Origin: Hyalella azteca
Taxonomy: Eukaryota; Arthropoda; Malacostraca; Amphipoda; Hyalellidae
Direction of reading: 5' to 3'
NCBI RefSeq assembly: GCF_000764305.2
Contig: NW_025930368.1
Location: forward strand, 62,001-126,000
DNA: 64,000 nt
This document shows, one piece after another, positions 1 through 19,300 of the stretch (positions are counted from its first letter, which is position 1; the number at the start of each line of letters is the position of its first letter). Under the pieces are notes generated by a model, which made no database searches, was not told the origin of the DNA, and saw nothing but the letters and a program-made list of their open reading frames with translations. A program made the translations under genes and the position numbers.

Positions 1-3000
1 CTCTTTCATTATTTTCATGTTCGTGTAACCATGGTTGAAATGTATTAATTCAACCATGCGTGTAACGATATCAACAAAACAGGACCATGACATGGTTGAA
101 ATCAGGAGACTCATGGAGTGCCTTAATAATACGTAGAAACTAAAACTCCATCTAGGCTTCATAGGCTGACGTATACAATAAATCAATAATAATCCTCATG
201 CTTATTCCTCACCTTCATTTTTCATTTTCTTAATTATCTTTAATTCGCATTACTGTGCGTAATAGAAATTTTTTCGTCTATACTACGCCAGCTGGATATA
301 ATTACGTACATATAGTTAAGCTGAAATCCATATTTCCACACATTTTTCGGATTCAGTAAGTCTCATTCTAGAAGAAAAACATTTCATATGAGAGAAACGA
401 AACGCACATCTCTTCGACTCACATTACATAACCTTAGGTGCCGTGTAACGAGAAAATGTGAAGGTGAAGCAACTCTAGACTCAATTTAAAAATTGTTTTC
501 TCTTGAATTTAAGGATTGCTGCATAACTCCCCTTGGATTAATTCTTAGAAACTCGACGGTCATGAGCTGAATGACTCGAGTCAAGGCTCCTTTAAAATAT
601 ATTTTAATGTTTACAAGGCTGTGTGAATGCATTCGAATATTACTATTCTCTTTTTAAGGTAACCTTTAATTTCCCTGCTTTGATTACAACACTGATTTAT
701 CAGCAAGAATGAGATTAGTTTTCAACAACATTCAATTCCTCGATGTGCAAAAAGAATCTTAGATAGCTAATAAAATTGAAATGCAGTTACCTGAAATTTA
801 AACTTTTCGTGGTTGTAGAAATGATTAAGAGACTGTAAGTCCTCAATTATACAGACTTTTTTTCAAACCTCCTCGCGCTTGCGTCACACTCTCAGGCTGC
901 AGATACTAGATTTTCTTTCGTAACCCTGGCAGGAGAATATTGCGGATGCTTCATTGCGTTACACCGGAACTTTTCCTTGTAGTTTACGCCTTCCGTTCCT
1001 CTTTTGCTCAGGAAAAAATGAGCTGTTAATGTTCGGCGCGGCTTCGCTAAATTTTTCGTTCGCAATTACCATGCCTCCACTTTGGCTGGTAGAAAAAAAA
1101 AGTAGAAACTTGTTCAAATTACGACATCGAAAAGTATGTATGTAAGAGCATTTCTCGAACAACATAATTTTGTTTTAATGGAGAGGAAATGTATGCACTG
1201 AATTTTTTACTTTAAAATTTTCACAGGCGCAAACAGATTAATTTTGAGATGATATTGCCTGTTTCTGAACTTGATTTGAATAAAAAATTACATTGTAGTA
1301 CGTCTTTGACTTGTATCCTGAAATTGAAAATGACTCAAACTTTGGAACTGCGTGAAGAAATTGACGAACAAAGGGCGGCTACAAGATTATTTCCGGGAAA
1401 TTTTGAACGCATTTCCATGATTTTGTAATTTGTGTCCGTCAAATTATGCTTGCTTGCTTTAAATGGAACAATCAGATTGTTTCTCCAAAAATATTTTTTA
1501 TGAAACTCTCAGCTAAATATACGTAAGAACAAATTCAATAGTGATGTATTATTTAAAGTTTTAAACTAATGATGGTAACGCGCCAGAATGTTCCTCATAT
1601 GATTTAGATTAAACTGTTGCTTCTAGTCACAGTTCTGCCGCAACAATTTAATTTGAATAAATTTCTGCATATCCTTACGATCGTTTTGAACGACATCAGG
1701 TTGATGCGAAATGCTGTTCTTCAAAAACCACACCTGCACGATGCCGTCCAGAATTCGGAAATAGAAAATCACAAGTGTGGGCTTGGAATTGAACGCTGAA
1801 AAATATTTCATACCAATGGACCTTATCGATTAAACCAGACTCGCTAACGACGACGAGGCAATACAATAAGTGATCTTCGGATATATTACTTCTATCCTAA
1901 AAGTATTTTGTATTGCAACCTCCCCACGTAGACCACAGTTACCTCGACCAGTGCCAACTGACCTTCTGCAAAATGGCCACCATTTTGCTACGGCCGTCAA
2001 ATGAGCATCAATGTGATAGTAAAAACTCATTTACTCGTTACTGTGTGACATTTATCCTCCATAAATATATGTGCGCACACATTAACTTTTAAGCAGCCTT
2101 TGTTAATTTAGTAAAGTTTATTCACATATGTCTTCTCTTTTAAAAGATGCAATGCTCGAGGGCTGCATCCTGGAAAAAAATCATAAAGAACTTAGATACG
2201 TATGATTTCGTATGCTTGCTTCGTTTACACATCTGGTCCTACTACAAAAACTGCCTCATTTCTTAATTACTCTAATAAATTAATTTCTTACTTTATTGTT
2301 AAAGCGGCGCGTGATAGCTTAGCAGCTGAAGCGCTAGTAATCATAGGGTCACTAAACTAACTTATTGTTAAAGTATTGATAGCAAAAAATTCTTTCAAGA
2401 AATGCATTTAATGTTATCGCTTGGAGTCCTAATTTGGTAATTATTTTAGAGCAACTTCAATAATATCTGGTTTGTAACTTATACGGTACGTATTCAAGAA
2501 AATTAAATAAATGACTACTCGTTATTGTAGATTATGCCAAGGTTATTCTCTAAGCATGCCACAAGTTTCAAAGTGCGAGTTTCACGGTTATTGGGATATT
2601 TTCTGACATAAAATTTGTTAAATGACGAGAGACAGCGCTTGAAGTGGACAGCAAATAATTAGCAAGAGATGTTGGAAATTGAAGGCTCGTTGCGTCACTA
2701 AGTTATAGAAAATTTTAAGTCAGTATAATTGAGTGATGAATTCCTTTTTGGTTTAGAATAATGAAAACATTTGTAAAATTTCAAGCCCTCAGCCTGTAAA
2801 TTCGCCAATAGTCAAGGCCGAAAAATCGGACATCACACTTATTGAAAGATCGGGGCCTGTTTTGACTGGGTTGTGTTTCCACTCACTTGTATTAATCATC
2901 CACCTTTTCCATAAGTTGCACGCGCATTTTTCCAGCGCCAGCGTGACCACAAATTTATCGAGTTGTTATCATAACATGGCCACTTTCACTAATAATGTTT

Positions 3001-4203
3001 ATCATGGGCCTAGAAGAATTAAAGTTTCCTTTCACCATTAGACGACTCATCATATTCTTTAATCTTGATGTGCGCCGCGTATTGACGTTTTTCCCACGTC
3101 AGTCAAGCACTTCTCTCCCAGGACACTGTGATCATGCGGGCCTGGTTCGCTCTTCGTTACCCTTCAGTGAAAGTGAGAGTATCTTCGACTAGGACGTCGC
3201 ATGCATGCAAGCGTCAGCAACTTAATCGTGGTGTCTGGCTAAGAATCCAATGATTCTTCTTAAATCAAAAAGAGTTCCTTTCTAAAGTCTCCTGAAGCCG
3301 TAAGTATAATCTATGATAGACGATAAAATAAATATTGTTGGCATAAAAATTTATCATGAATAAATAATTATAGATATTTAATTTTGTAACTGTTGTTAGT
3401 TTCAAATACTTATAAACAACGATCATTTAATGGACTACGCCAGGCGAGATGAATTTGGGAGATATGTTCATGCTGCAGAGACTAGATAAAAAATGCACGT
3501 AACCGAGTTTACAAAATTCGTATTTATTATTATCATTAATTATTTATATATTTATTTTTTATTTATTTCATTTATTTATTAGTTTATTCATTTTTGAGGC
3601 CTGATATAGAGCTGTTCAATGAAAATTCCGGAGGACTTGGCACAGTTTGAATAATGAGCCGTCTGATGCTGTTTACTACAATAGATTCGTTTAACGGTAA
3701 TCAAATCAGACTTCACCAGCTCGTGCCAGAATTGCTAAAACCGTTCGTTCGAAAATGCTTTATTGCCTCAACAACAATTATTTCACCACTGCCCGTAATT
3801 TACGATCTCCACTGACAATAACAGGAAAAAAATCATCCAGCGTGATATTTTTTCGTGATTGCCGTGACTTTATTAATAATATTTGTTTAGTATTCTTGAT
3901 GCATTTGGGTTCAATATATGTCCTGCTTTCAAAATAAATTAGAAATTTGTAATTGAATTTGACAATTTCCGGCGGTCGTTGTAGTAAACACTCTTATTGA
4001 TTAAATAATATTGGCTGAAAATTATTTCGCTTTGCGCTGAAATGATGTATAAGAAGAGTACACGCAATTTTTTTTTCATTATGAGCATCTCGATTTCTAC
4101 ACTGTGTGGCCAGCCAATTGGAAAATTATTATGGTCTTAGAGAGCAAGCTGTCAATTGATGTTAATCCTTATATCGATGTACTTCCGCATAAATGACCGA
4201 ATC
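1..4203. other. AT-rich sequence, no gene recognised
   Basis: Only short open frames (70 aa or less) occur, with no conserved motif and no exon-like GC rise. I see no RNA gene or clear repeat apart from a short ATTT-rich tract near 3520-3600. Confidence 0.6.
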
Positions 4204-5125
4204 GACACTTCAGCAAACTCGCCTGCGAACTGGCCTGCGCACTCGAATGCAAAGCCTAACTTCACGTTCAACTCTGCCAGCCATAAATCCATCAATAATG
4301 AACGGATTTTATTCAAATTTGAAAAATAGGTAGATAATATTAGTAATAAGTGGATGAAATTTTTTCGGATTTTTACATCAATTACTTTTTGTTAATACGG
4401 AAAACCTAACTTCATTTTGAGCTCTGCCAGCCATAAATCCATCAAAAATGAACGGATTTCATTCAAATTTGAAAAATAAGTAGATAATATCAGTAATTTG
4501 TGGATGGAATTTTTTCAGATTCTTACATCATTACTTTTTTGTTAATACGGAAAACCTAACTTCATTTTGAACTCAGCTAGACATAAATCCATCAATAATG
4601 AAGGGATTTCATTCAAATTTGAAAATTAAGTAGATATTATTAATAATTTGTGGACGAATTTATTTCAAATTTTTACATCGATTGCTTTTTTATTAATACA
4701 GAAAACCTAACTTCACGTTCACCTCGCAGGTTAGGTCCTAGTTAGGTCAAGTTTCAGTATTTTAGGGCAGTATAAAAAAGTAATAGATGTAAAAATCTGA
4801 ACGCTCACTTCTGAAATAAATCCGTTCACAAATTATTGATAATATCTACTTAATTTTCAAGTTTGTATGAAATCCGTTCATTAATGATGGATTTATGGCT
4901 GGCAGAGTCCAAAATGATGTTAGGTTTTCCGTAATAATAAAAAAGTAATTGATGTAAAAATCTGAAAAATTCCATCCACAAATTACTGATATTATTTACT
5001 AATTTTTCAAATTTGAATAAAATCCGTTCATTATCGATGGATTTATGGCTGGCAGAGTTCAAAATGAAGTTAGGATTTGCATTCGAGTGCGCAGGCCAGT
5101 TCGCAGCCGAGTTCGCTGAAGTGTC
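4204..5125. mobile_element. Foldback/MITE-like element with inverted 150-bp repeats
   Basis: The ends are inverted copies over roughly 60 bp. The left end starts GACACTTCAGC and runs through GCGCACTCGAATGCAAA; the right end ends GCTGAAGTGTC. Inside are three direct copies of a ~150-bp unit beginning CCTAACTTCA (4255, 4405, 4555) and then about two copies in the opposite orientation (4780-5070). Each unit carries the phrase CCAGCCATAAATCCATCA. No open frame that looks like a transposase is present. No clear target duplication was found. Confidence 0.8.
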
Positions 5126-6420
5126 TTAACTCTTACCGGTGCAAAAATGGCTAAAACTTCTGAGAAAATTGGCTTTAGCTAAAATAATCAATATTCGTTT
5201 TAGTGCAGAGTATTTCAAAAGTTCTACATACGGGCTACGCGCATCTTATCCGAAGCTGCATGCCATTGGTGTCCATTTCAAGTTGCAGTCGATCTTATGT
5301 TTTTACGGTCGTGTGGAAGGCTATATGAGGTGAAAATGTCGCCGATGATTAATTGTGAATAAAAATACTATTCTAAAACACAAATTTTTGAATAGAATAT
5401 TAAAGCAACAAATGATATCAAGGATTTCGTTCGAAAGGTCCGCCGACGTCTCTGGAACGTCGTTTGGGTGTGTGGCGCAGCTGCGCATTCGCGTTGTCCG
5501 TGAAATTTCTGTCACTTGATCTTGATAGACTGTCGACTGACAGTCGGTCTTTGGCTTGACCAGTTTCGGACAGTTCGTCGACTGTTGCAACCTTTCTAAC
5601 GATCTACGCCTACGGCAACTCGGTGTTTCAAGGTACTAAATTCTGTGAATATGTCGTTTTCATTGAAAGTCAGAATTGTTATTACCCAAGGATTATCAGT
5701 TCTTCGCATGGCCTAATTTAGCCACAGACAGAATTGACAATTGTTGTAGCGACAGTACCTAGGCTGCTAGTGCTAGGCAGTAGCGCTGTTCTCATCACAA
5801 ACTGAATCCTGAAAAATACGGCAAATTAAACAGTTAATAGACTTTACATTTTGTAGTGCTTCAATCTATTGAAAAATAATAATTAAAAAAATTAATTTAA
5901 TATAAAATCAGTGTCAGTGACACTGTGGCTGTGTGGCACATGAGCTGCCAGCATCGCAGCATGCCACTCAAGCCTCACGAAGTTGCGGGTTGCGGCCCAC
6001 ACGCCACACCCGATAGGAACTGAATTAAATAGTACTGCACTTGACTTGCCATTCTACATGATTACATGAACTGTCATGAAAACTGTTAAGTATTTGTCAG
6101 AACTATAATTTGTATTTTTTGTGTTCTACATGAATAACTATAACATGATAGCTAATGACCATTTTTGACAAAACTGTTCAGATCTTGCTAGAAAGTTGTT
6201 CAGCTTTGTGTAAAAAAATGCATATAAAAAGCTTGTCAATCATTAGTAAATCCAATTTTTAAGAATCTAATTTGGATTGTTTGACAGATTTTACCTAGGT
6301 AAATCCATGGCTTAAATTTTTACTTTGTAATTTTATGATGCAAGTGCAACCATTACAAACCATACAATTCAAAAATACAAGACCAAAGAAAGCCCAAAAA
6401 TTGTTTTGTTTTATAGAATA
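5126..6420. other. Secernin upstream region, possible 5' UTR exon
   Basis: No coding gene is recognisable. The stretch at about 5430-5630 is richer in GC and CpG than its surroundings and ends at TTTCAAG|gtacta (about 5632), a plausible donor. It could be the noncoding first exon required by the acceptor at 7656, but nothing else supports this. Confidence 0.25.
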
Positions 6421-6424
6421 AAAT

Positions 6425-6690
6425 AGAAGTGTCGGCAATCGGCATTGAAGAAATAGGCCCATGGCCTGTTGCCGATTCTTGAATTTTTCATGACTTGATA
6501 AGTTGATTCACAAGGGATCTGGCCTTGGAGCCCAATCTTTCCATAACTGACAATTGATTGAGATAGCTGCTGGACTTATTGCCTGGTCTGTAATTTGCTA
6601 GGCATTTTAAGACTGAACATATGCTCCTGCTCAGCTTCATCTAGTCTGTTTTTGAAGGTGTTCATACTCGGAGCGTCAACATTTTAGCCT
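6425..6690 (-). mobile_element. LINE 3' end, copy 1 (5'-truncated)
   Basis: Read on the - strand this encodes the C-terminus of a LINE reverse-transcriptase ORF: VDAPSMNTFKNRLDEAEQEH followed by MFSLKMPSKLQTRQ and a stop (TAA at 6578-6576). It aligns with the MFRFEMPSSLSNPVEV end of the copies at 38.8 and 58.0 kb. The 3' UTR then carries the same stem-loop tail (AATCGGCA ... TGCCGATT) at about 6432-6478. It lies upstream of the first coding exon of secernin. Confidence 0.75.
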
Positions 6691-6870
6691 GCAAATTGCA
6701 ATAATGAATGAATTAATTAACGTCAAAACTGCCTTTGCTCTAGTTTTTGCCAATGAATTTTGCCTTATTTGCTTTTGATAAACTAAACTATGTTTCTATG
6801 TTATGTAACGCAACTATTGAATGTGATGGATCTTCTATTATTGGATAGATACCGTATTGGATACTGGATA

Positions 6871-7300
6871 GCAGTTTCTACTTTCTGAAAATCACTGGTG
6901 AAACTAATATTTAACTCATGCTTTAAGAGAAATTTTGCTCACTATTCAAGAATGGATAGATCATAGACGTCATTATTTTTGTGTTGAGTATAGAAGTTCT
7001 ATACGGTACTCATCACAAAAATAATGACATCTAGTTTAGTTTCACAAATTTAGTTGTGAAACTAAAATTTAACTCATACTTTAAGAGAAATTTTGCTCAC
7101 TGTTCAAGAATGGATAGATCATAGATGTCATTATTTTTGTGATGAGTATAGAAGTTCTATACAAATTGATGAGTGTAGAAGTTCTATACTCATCACAAAA
7201 ATAATGACATCTATGATCTATCCATTCTTGAACAGTGAGCAAAATTTCTCTTAAAGCACAAGTTAAAATTTTAGTTTCACCAGTGATTTTCAGAAACTGC
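6871..7300. mobile_element. Hairpin (foldback) repeat upstream of secernin coding exons
   Basis: The outer arms are inverted (CTGAAAATCACTGGTGAAAC at 6885 against its complement ending 7293). Internal blocks repeat in alternating orientation: forward 6885-7008, a short reverse block 7013-7040, forward 7050-7165, reverse 7172-7293. The arms differ at only a few positions, so the structure is young or has been homogenised. No transposase is encoded. Confidence 0.75.
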
Positions 7301-7656
7301 TGGCAGATTGGCAGTTGTGCTGCTTCTTATTCTATTATATGCAAAAATTTTGAACAAAGGCCATTAAAACCCTCGAAATATATTGCAAGAACCAGAATTT
7401 TTGTATTCTGCACTTGTAACTGCTGCACTTGTATCAGATAGGTATCAAATTATACTTGGAACTTTGAATTGAAGGAATAAGGATTCTGGTGGGGCAGCAA
7501 TTCATGCTGATGCTGGCAATAGAGAGAATCTATACTGTATTTATATGATAAACATAATTTGAGCATGAAATCCTTAGTAGGAAAACTGAAGTGTATTTTT
7601 TTCATTTTATACGCAAATATTTTCATTCTCAAATGTATAATTTTTCTTAATTTCAG

Positions 7657-13692
<6,036 letters not shown>

Positions 13693-16349
13693 GGTCTCAG
13701 TCGCCAAGCTTTAGAAGCGAGAACTTCCCTGAAAATATCACTCACTTGAAGGGAGATGCGCTTCTTTGGAAACCACGTTTACAAAGATACTAAATGAATT
13801 TTCCCTCTTAGGTGCAGAATGTTCTGAATAGTTTGTGGATGCTTCAATCTCCGTCAATATTCATATTTTATTGTGCACTGAGTTTGAAATTTCAATAGCT
13901 TGGTTACCTTGTAATCGGTCATCCTAAATCTAAAATCTAATTCTCATTTAGTCTATTTCTTGAGCTGAGAAAGTTTTTTTTTTTTTTTTTGCTATTTGAA
14001 ATTTAAAAAGGCAACGTTCTGTTCTCTCTAAATTCAATGCGACTTGCTCATGTATTAGAATCTCTGCACGTGATGGCTCGATTCTGTTCTTTAGTTATGT
14101 AAAGCAATTTGAATATCTAATTTAGTATGTATTTTCAAAAATAGCTATTAATAATTATTTATATTCAAAAAATTTTGATGAAGATGCCCAAAGTTGAACT
14201 TTATTATTCGATTTAACCAAAGTGGTATTACCAAAAATTGTTCATATTTTTCCATAACGACTCAGCTGGAGTTTGGTGCATTTAAGAAATCGAATTTCTC
14301 CGATGCAACTCTTACTGTTTATTAAGATTCCAAATGTTTTTCTCAGCAGCAATTCAAGTATCTTTAATAATTGTGTGTTCGAAGAAACAAACCGACCACC
14401 ATCGGTAAACAGTAACGCAATTTTAACTGAATCTAAGCACATGATATGACTTTTGTCGGCTATCTTGTACTTTCTTATTCCGACATAACATGTAAAAGTT
14501 TCTTTCGCTGATTAATCTATTCCAATATTGTATGTCGTCTACTAACTGCGCTCTGGAAAGTTCTTTAAAAGTACATTCGAGGACGAATTGCATTGTGAAA
14601 AAGCCTTAATTTCTTTAAGCTATTAGCCGCAGGTTTCGTAGCAAACCTGATTCACCACATTAAGGATGAACTGTCGTAAGTGGTTTGACTGAATTGCCTC
14701 GTGTCTTGTACTAGATTCCTGTGTTGTTTTTTGCACATTCCAGTTGCATTAGTCTTAGTGTTTCGTATTGCATCTATTGCTTAGTTGACGACCAAGGTTT
14801 CGCCTCTATCGAAATTCCTTCCTATCACCAAAGATTTTTCTTTACGGTATATGGATAAAATTAGTTAATTTTATTGTTATTCGCTTTCAAATCCAACTTT
14901 ATCTGCAAATGAGTTATTTGAAAGGAGTGATCTTTGAGGGAATATCAGTGAAGTCTTTAACTCTCGTCTGGGGAGTCTCTAACTCGTCATCGGGCACGCA
15001 CTGGAACTTGAGTTTTAATCCTAATATAATTTACTACATTAGTTAACCATATCGTTCATCCTAAACTACTAGTCGCCTTAGGAACTGTGCCTGTGAGCAT
15101 AGGAGTTCGTCAGTTAGTCCGTAAATATTCGGTCAAAAAGTGCATTGGTTGTCATTTTTCCTTAGCGTTGCGGATGAGTGGAGCATTGCTCATCAGAAGT
15201 TGATTCGGCGTCCTAAGTTTTATGTACTTTGAGAGAAATTGAAATTTGCACGCTAATTTGTAGCACGCTTTCGACTAATGCATATCGTAGGCATTTGATT
15301 GCAACCTACCTAGTAGTCTCATTTTCACTATAATAATTTCTTTGAACTCGCGTGCCTAGTTTCATTCTCTGAAATATGTTCCCCTAGTAAATTGGTCTTG
15401 CCAATATGTATCACATCTACGTCAGTCGTTTTAATAAGTTGGGAAGGGACCACTCGTTGGGAGGCACGAACTAAAGCCTGTCTATGAAAAATTTTCAAAA
15501 ATTTTACCGTTGAGAAATGAAAACACTTTAGTTCTTCATTCCAGTGGCCTGTCGTACATTTTATTGAAGTTCAATCATTTTAATTTCGGTGGTTATTATT
15601 GCTTTTAATAAATTGGGGTGAATATCAAGGAAAGTCAAACTAATTTCCAAGTGATCATTGTACTTCCAACTCGTCCGATCATTTTACAGCGGGCCAAACA
15701 ATAGAGTTCTGAGCTATAGTACATTATTTACACATCAAAATTGTTTCAACTTAAAAGCCGCATGACTGATAAATTCAACTTAAGCTATGAAAACTCATTT
15801 GACACGCATATTTCTTATTAAATATTTAGAATCTTAATTGCATTGAATCAGAAAAATTAAATAGCAGCAGGCGAAGCTGAGAGAAGAAGCAGAATAAATA
15901 ACTGAAAAAGCGTATAATACTGAATTCGCTGAAAGAAACTTTAGCTTGATGACAACCGAGGGAGTGAAAGTTCAAAAGTGAAAGATTTGGATAGCAGGTC
16001 AACGTTGGTAAAGAATATTTGTGGGAAATGCATTATTATCTGCCGTGAAAATATCGCACATTTAGAACATCGGAAGTTAGAATGAGCTGTAACTTGGAAG
16101 ATCAGTTTAAGAGCACAATCATTGACAGGACAACCGCAAATAGCTAAATCCAAACCATACCCAAGGGATAGGTAGCATTCAGCGTGACTAATTTCGGTGA
16201 ACTCAGCTGCCGTTTATATAGCACTACCGTTCCACAAACGTGCATCGCTGTTTACAACTTCAATCCCCGTAACACAATTCCTTACGTGACACTCCCCCCA
16301 ACAACACATCGCTACGAGTAACTTGCATATTCATCTTAATAAAACAATT
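13693..16349. other. Intergenic region between convergent secernin and citrate synthase
   Basis: This holds the 3' UTR of secernin (from 13693) and that of citrate synthase on the other strand (below 16350). A poly-T run lies at about 13975-13990. On the citrate synthase strand, the complement of ttattaaat-type motifs just below 16345 (tcttaataaaac on +) gives no canonical AATAAA that I can assign with confidence. No other gene was seen. Confidence 0.5.
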
Positions 16350-19300
16350 CTACGCCCCAGCATTGGCCTTAACCATCTTCATGAGGGCTTGGGTGCTGAG
16401 AGATTTGGGTCTTTCAATGGGCAAACCAAGAGCGCGGTCCCAGATGAGAGATGACAAGCAGCCCAGCGCACGAGACACGCCGAAGAGGACTGTGTAGTAG
16501 GACATCTCCGTCATGCCATAGTACTGGAGCAGCACGCCTGAGTGGGCGTCTACGTTTGGCCAGGGGTTGGCTACTTTTCCTAGTTCCGTAAGGATGCCAG
16601 GCACCACCGTGTACACCTTAGACACAAGCTGTACGAACAACGCAACAGTTAAGAGTGGTAATTTTAGCGGAGGCCTCGTGCATTTTTTTTTTTTTGCCAC
16701 TTTTCACTTAGGCCCAGATCAGGGTTAATCCAGATAATACGCTAGTAGTTCAATAATTAAAATAAAGAAATGTGCTAGTAGTTCTCAACAAATAGATGTA
16801 CACTAAATCTTTAATGAAGAAGTAGATTTGCATTAATTACCTCGAATATTGCTAACGGTCTGAGTTACACAGAGATCGCACTTATTTATTACTTACCTTG
16901 AAGAGCTTGTCATCTGGAAGATGCTTGAGCGCAAACTCTCTCTGGCAGGTGTAGCGAGGGTCAGTTTTTCGCAGCACAGCGTGGCCATAGCCAGGCACAA
17001 CCTGTGAACCAAAGCCGCAATAGAAAAACTGACTTAGCAGTCGACTTTCCAGCTTACTATGAGAGTAATTATTTTGGATATATCAATTAATGTCTCTGCG
17101 CAATGCAAGATTTGCCGGCCGATGTGGTAGAGAAAATTAAGGAAATGCGTGTGAGGTTCAAAAATCTAATATGATGAATAATATGAATTAACCAGATTGA
17201 AGATAATTTGAGTGCTTTCACACAAGTCTTGCACACGAGAATATAAATCCCAAAATGAACGGGCCAAAAATATTCTTAAATCGCGTGGAATCAATTTCAA
17301 GCACAAGAGTTACCTGGCCAGCTTTGAGTGTGCCCCAAATGAACTCCTTTAGCTGCTCTTCAGTTGCATCATCACCGACTTCCTTGCGCAGCTTAGTGAG
17401 CCAAACCAGAACCTGCAACAACAATGGCATTACACAACATCCATCCGTCCTTCAAACTGAGAAGGAGGTAGCTAAGCCAGTGCAGGTAGTAACCTTGGCG
17501 ATATACGTTGCATTGCTGCTGTGACTGCTCAGGTTGGCGTCAATTGAGAATGCGGACCAAAAAAACTTCTCAAAACAATCATACGATAAGTCAACACCAT
17601 GAAGCAATTCTAAAATGTTACGAGTTAGTATGTACAATTAGACAGGAACTTTAACTCGTAATAATTTCGAAGTAAAATATCCATTGAAAGATTTGAAAAT
17701 AATAGCTAGACGCGCACCTCTTGGTTTGCAAGGCCGTGCAGAGGTCCAGCAAGACCGTTCATGCCGGCAGCAAATGAGAGGTACGGGTCGGAGAGAGCTG
17801 ACCCCACCAAGTGGCACGTATGAGCCGACACATTGCCACCCTCATGATCACTGCAAACGAACGAATCTTTAGAATAGTTCCAACAAAAACTATAATTATT
17901 TATTATTTGAATCGGAAGCCAGAACATCGTTGCTTTAAAAGGTAATTTACAAATATCATGATAATACGAGCTGATTATCTAGCAAAAAAAACATGTTCTG
18001 CACGAATATCAAGTGTCTAGTTAGTGTGCCGTGCTTTGATCATATAATCTAGATTAAATCTTAGCAAGATTGATTTCACCGCTGAAAGGCGGTTTTAACG
18101 AGATATTCCACTACAGTCAATTTCCAGTCTTTACCTGTGGATGGTGAGATAGAGTCTCATGAGCTCAGTGAACTTTGGGTCTTCATAGCCCAGCATGTTG
18201 GTGAAGTTAGCACTCCAGTCAAGCTTGGGATCGATGGTGCTCACAGAAGATCCATCGCGATAAAGGTTGCGGTAAATTACAGCGGCGACGGTGGGTAGCT
18301 TTGCTATCAGATTCATGGAGTCCTCGTAGCACAGCTGCACAGATTCCATCGAGTCAGATTAAATGAAATGATCAAAAAAATATAACTCAGTACTCACGGC
18401 AGTGAGTGACAGAGCGCATTTTCTCGTGCAAAAATCAGTTTTCATTGCGATTAGTACAGTGCATTAGAGCTAGAGATGTATCTTTGATACGGGCATGCCC
18501 GCTTCTTAAAATAGACGAAAACGTGAAGTCACGGACGGACGGACAGACTGACGGACATGGCGAGCACAATAGTGCATTTTTTCTATAAAGAGAAAATGCG
18601 CTAAAAAGGGAGTTCACATTAAATTCACCTTCTGTTCAAGAGCATTCCACAGCAGCCTATGTCATCATATTGTGTAGGGAGCGATGCGATGCCCCCAAAA
18701 AAATACAATCTCGTCTAGTTCACTAACACAACATATACGAGTTCAACGTGACAAACATACGATTAAACAGCAATTTGACTCCCAGTAAATGTAGAGCTGA
18801 GATTTTGGAAAAGTGTCATCAATTATGAAGAACCCACCTCCCAGTACTTGGATTTAGCCACACCCTGAGCATATGCCTTAGCAAATTTGCTCTCGGAGTT
18901 CAGGGCCGTGATCGCAGCAGAGAACTGAGCCATAGGATGCAGTGCTGAGGGGAAGTTGTTGAGCATATTCAGCACATAGGGGGGAAGGTCTGCACGGTTA
19001 GCCCACTCCTCACTGAGACTATCAGCCTGCTTCTGAGTGGGGATATCACCAGTGAGCAGAAGCCAAAACGTTCCTTCAGGGAGAGGCTCTTCTCCACCAG
19101 CAGCTTTAGGAAGAAGTTTCTGGCACTCAGGAAGACTGTAGCCACGGAACCTGATGCCCTCTTCCGGGTCCAGCACAGATGTCTCCGTTACAAGGCCCTT
19201 GATGCCTCGCATGCCACCGTACATCTACACAATCATATTAATTAAATGCCTTAACTTTTGTACTCAAAATATTGATAATATAACAGGTAAGAATTCCATT

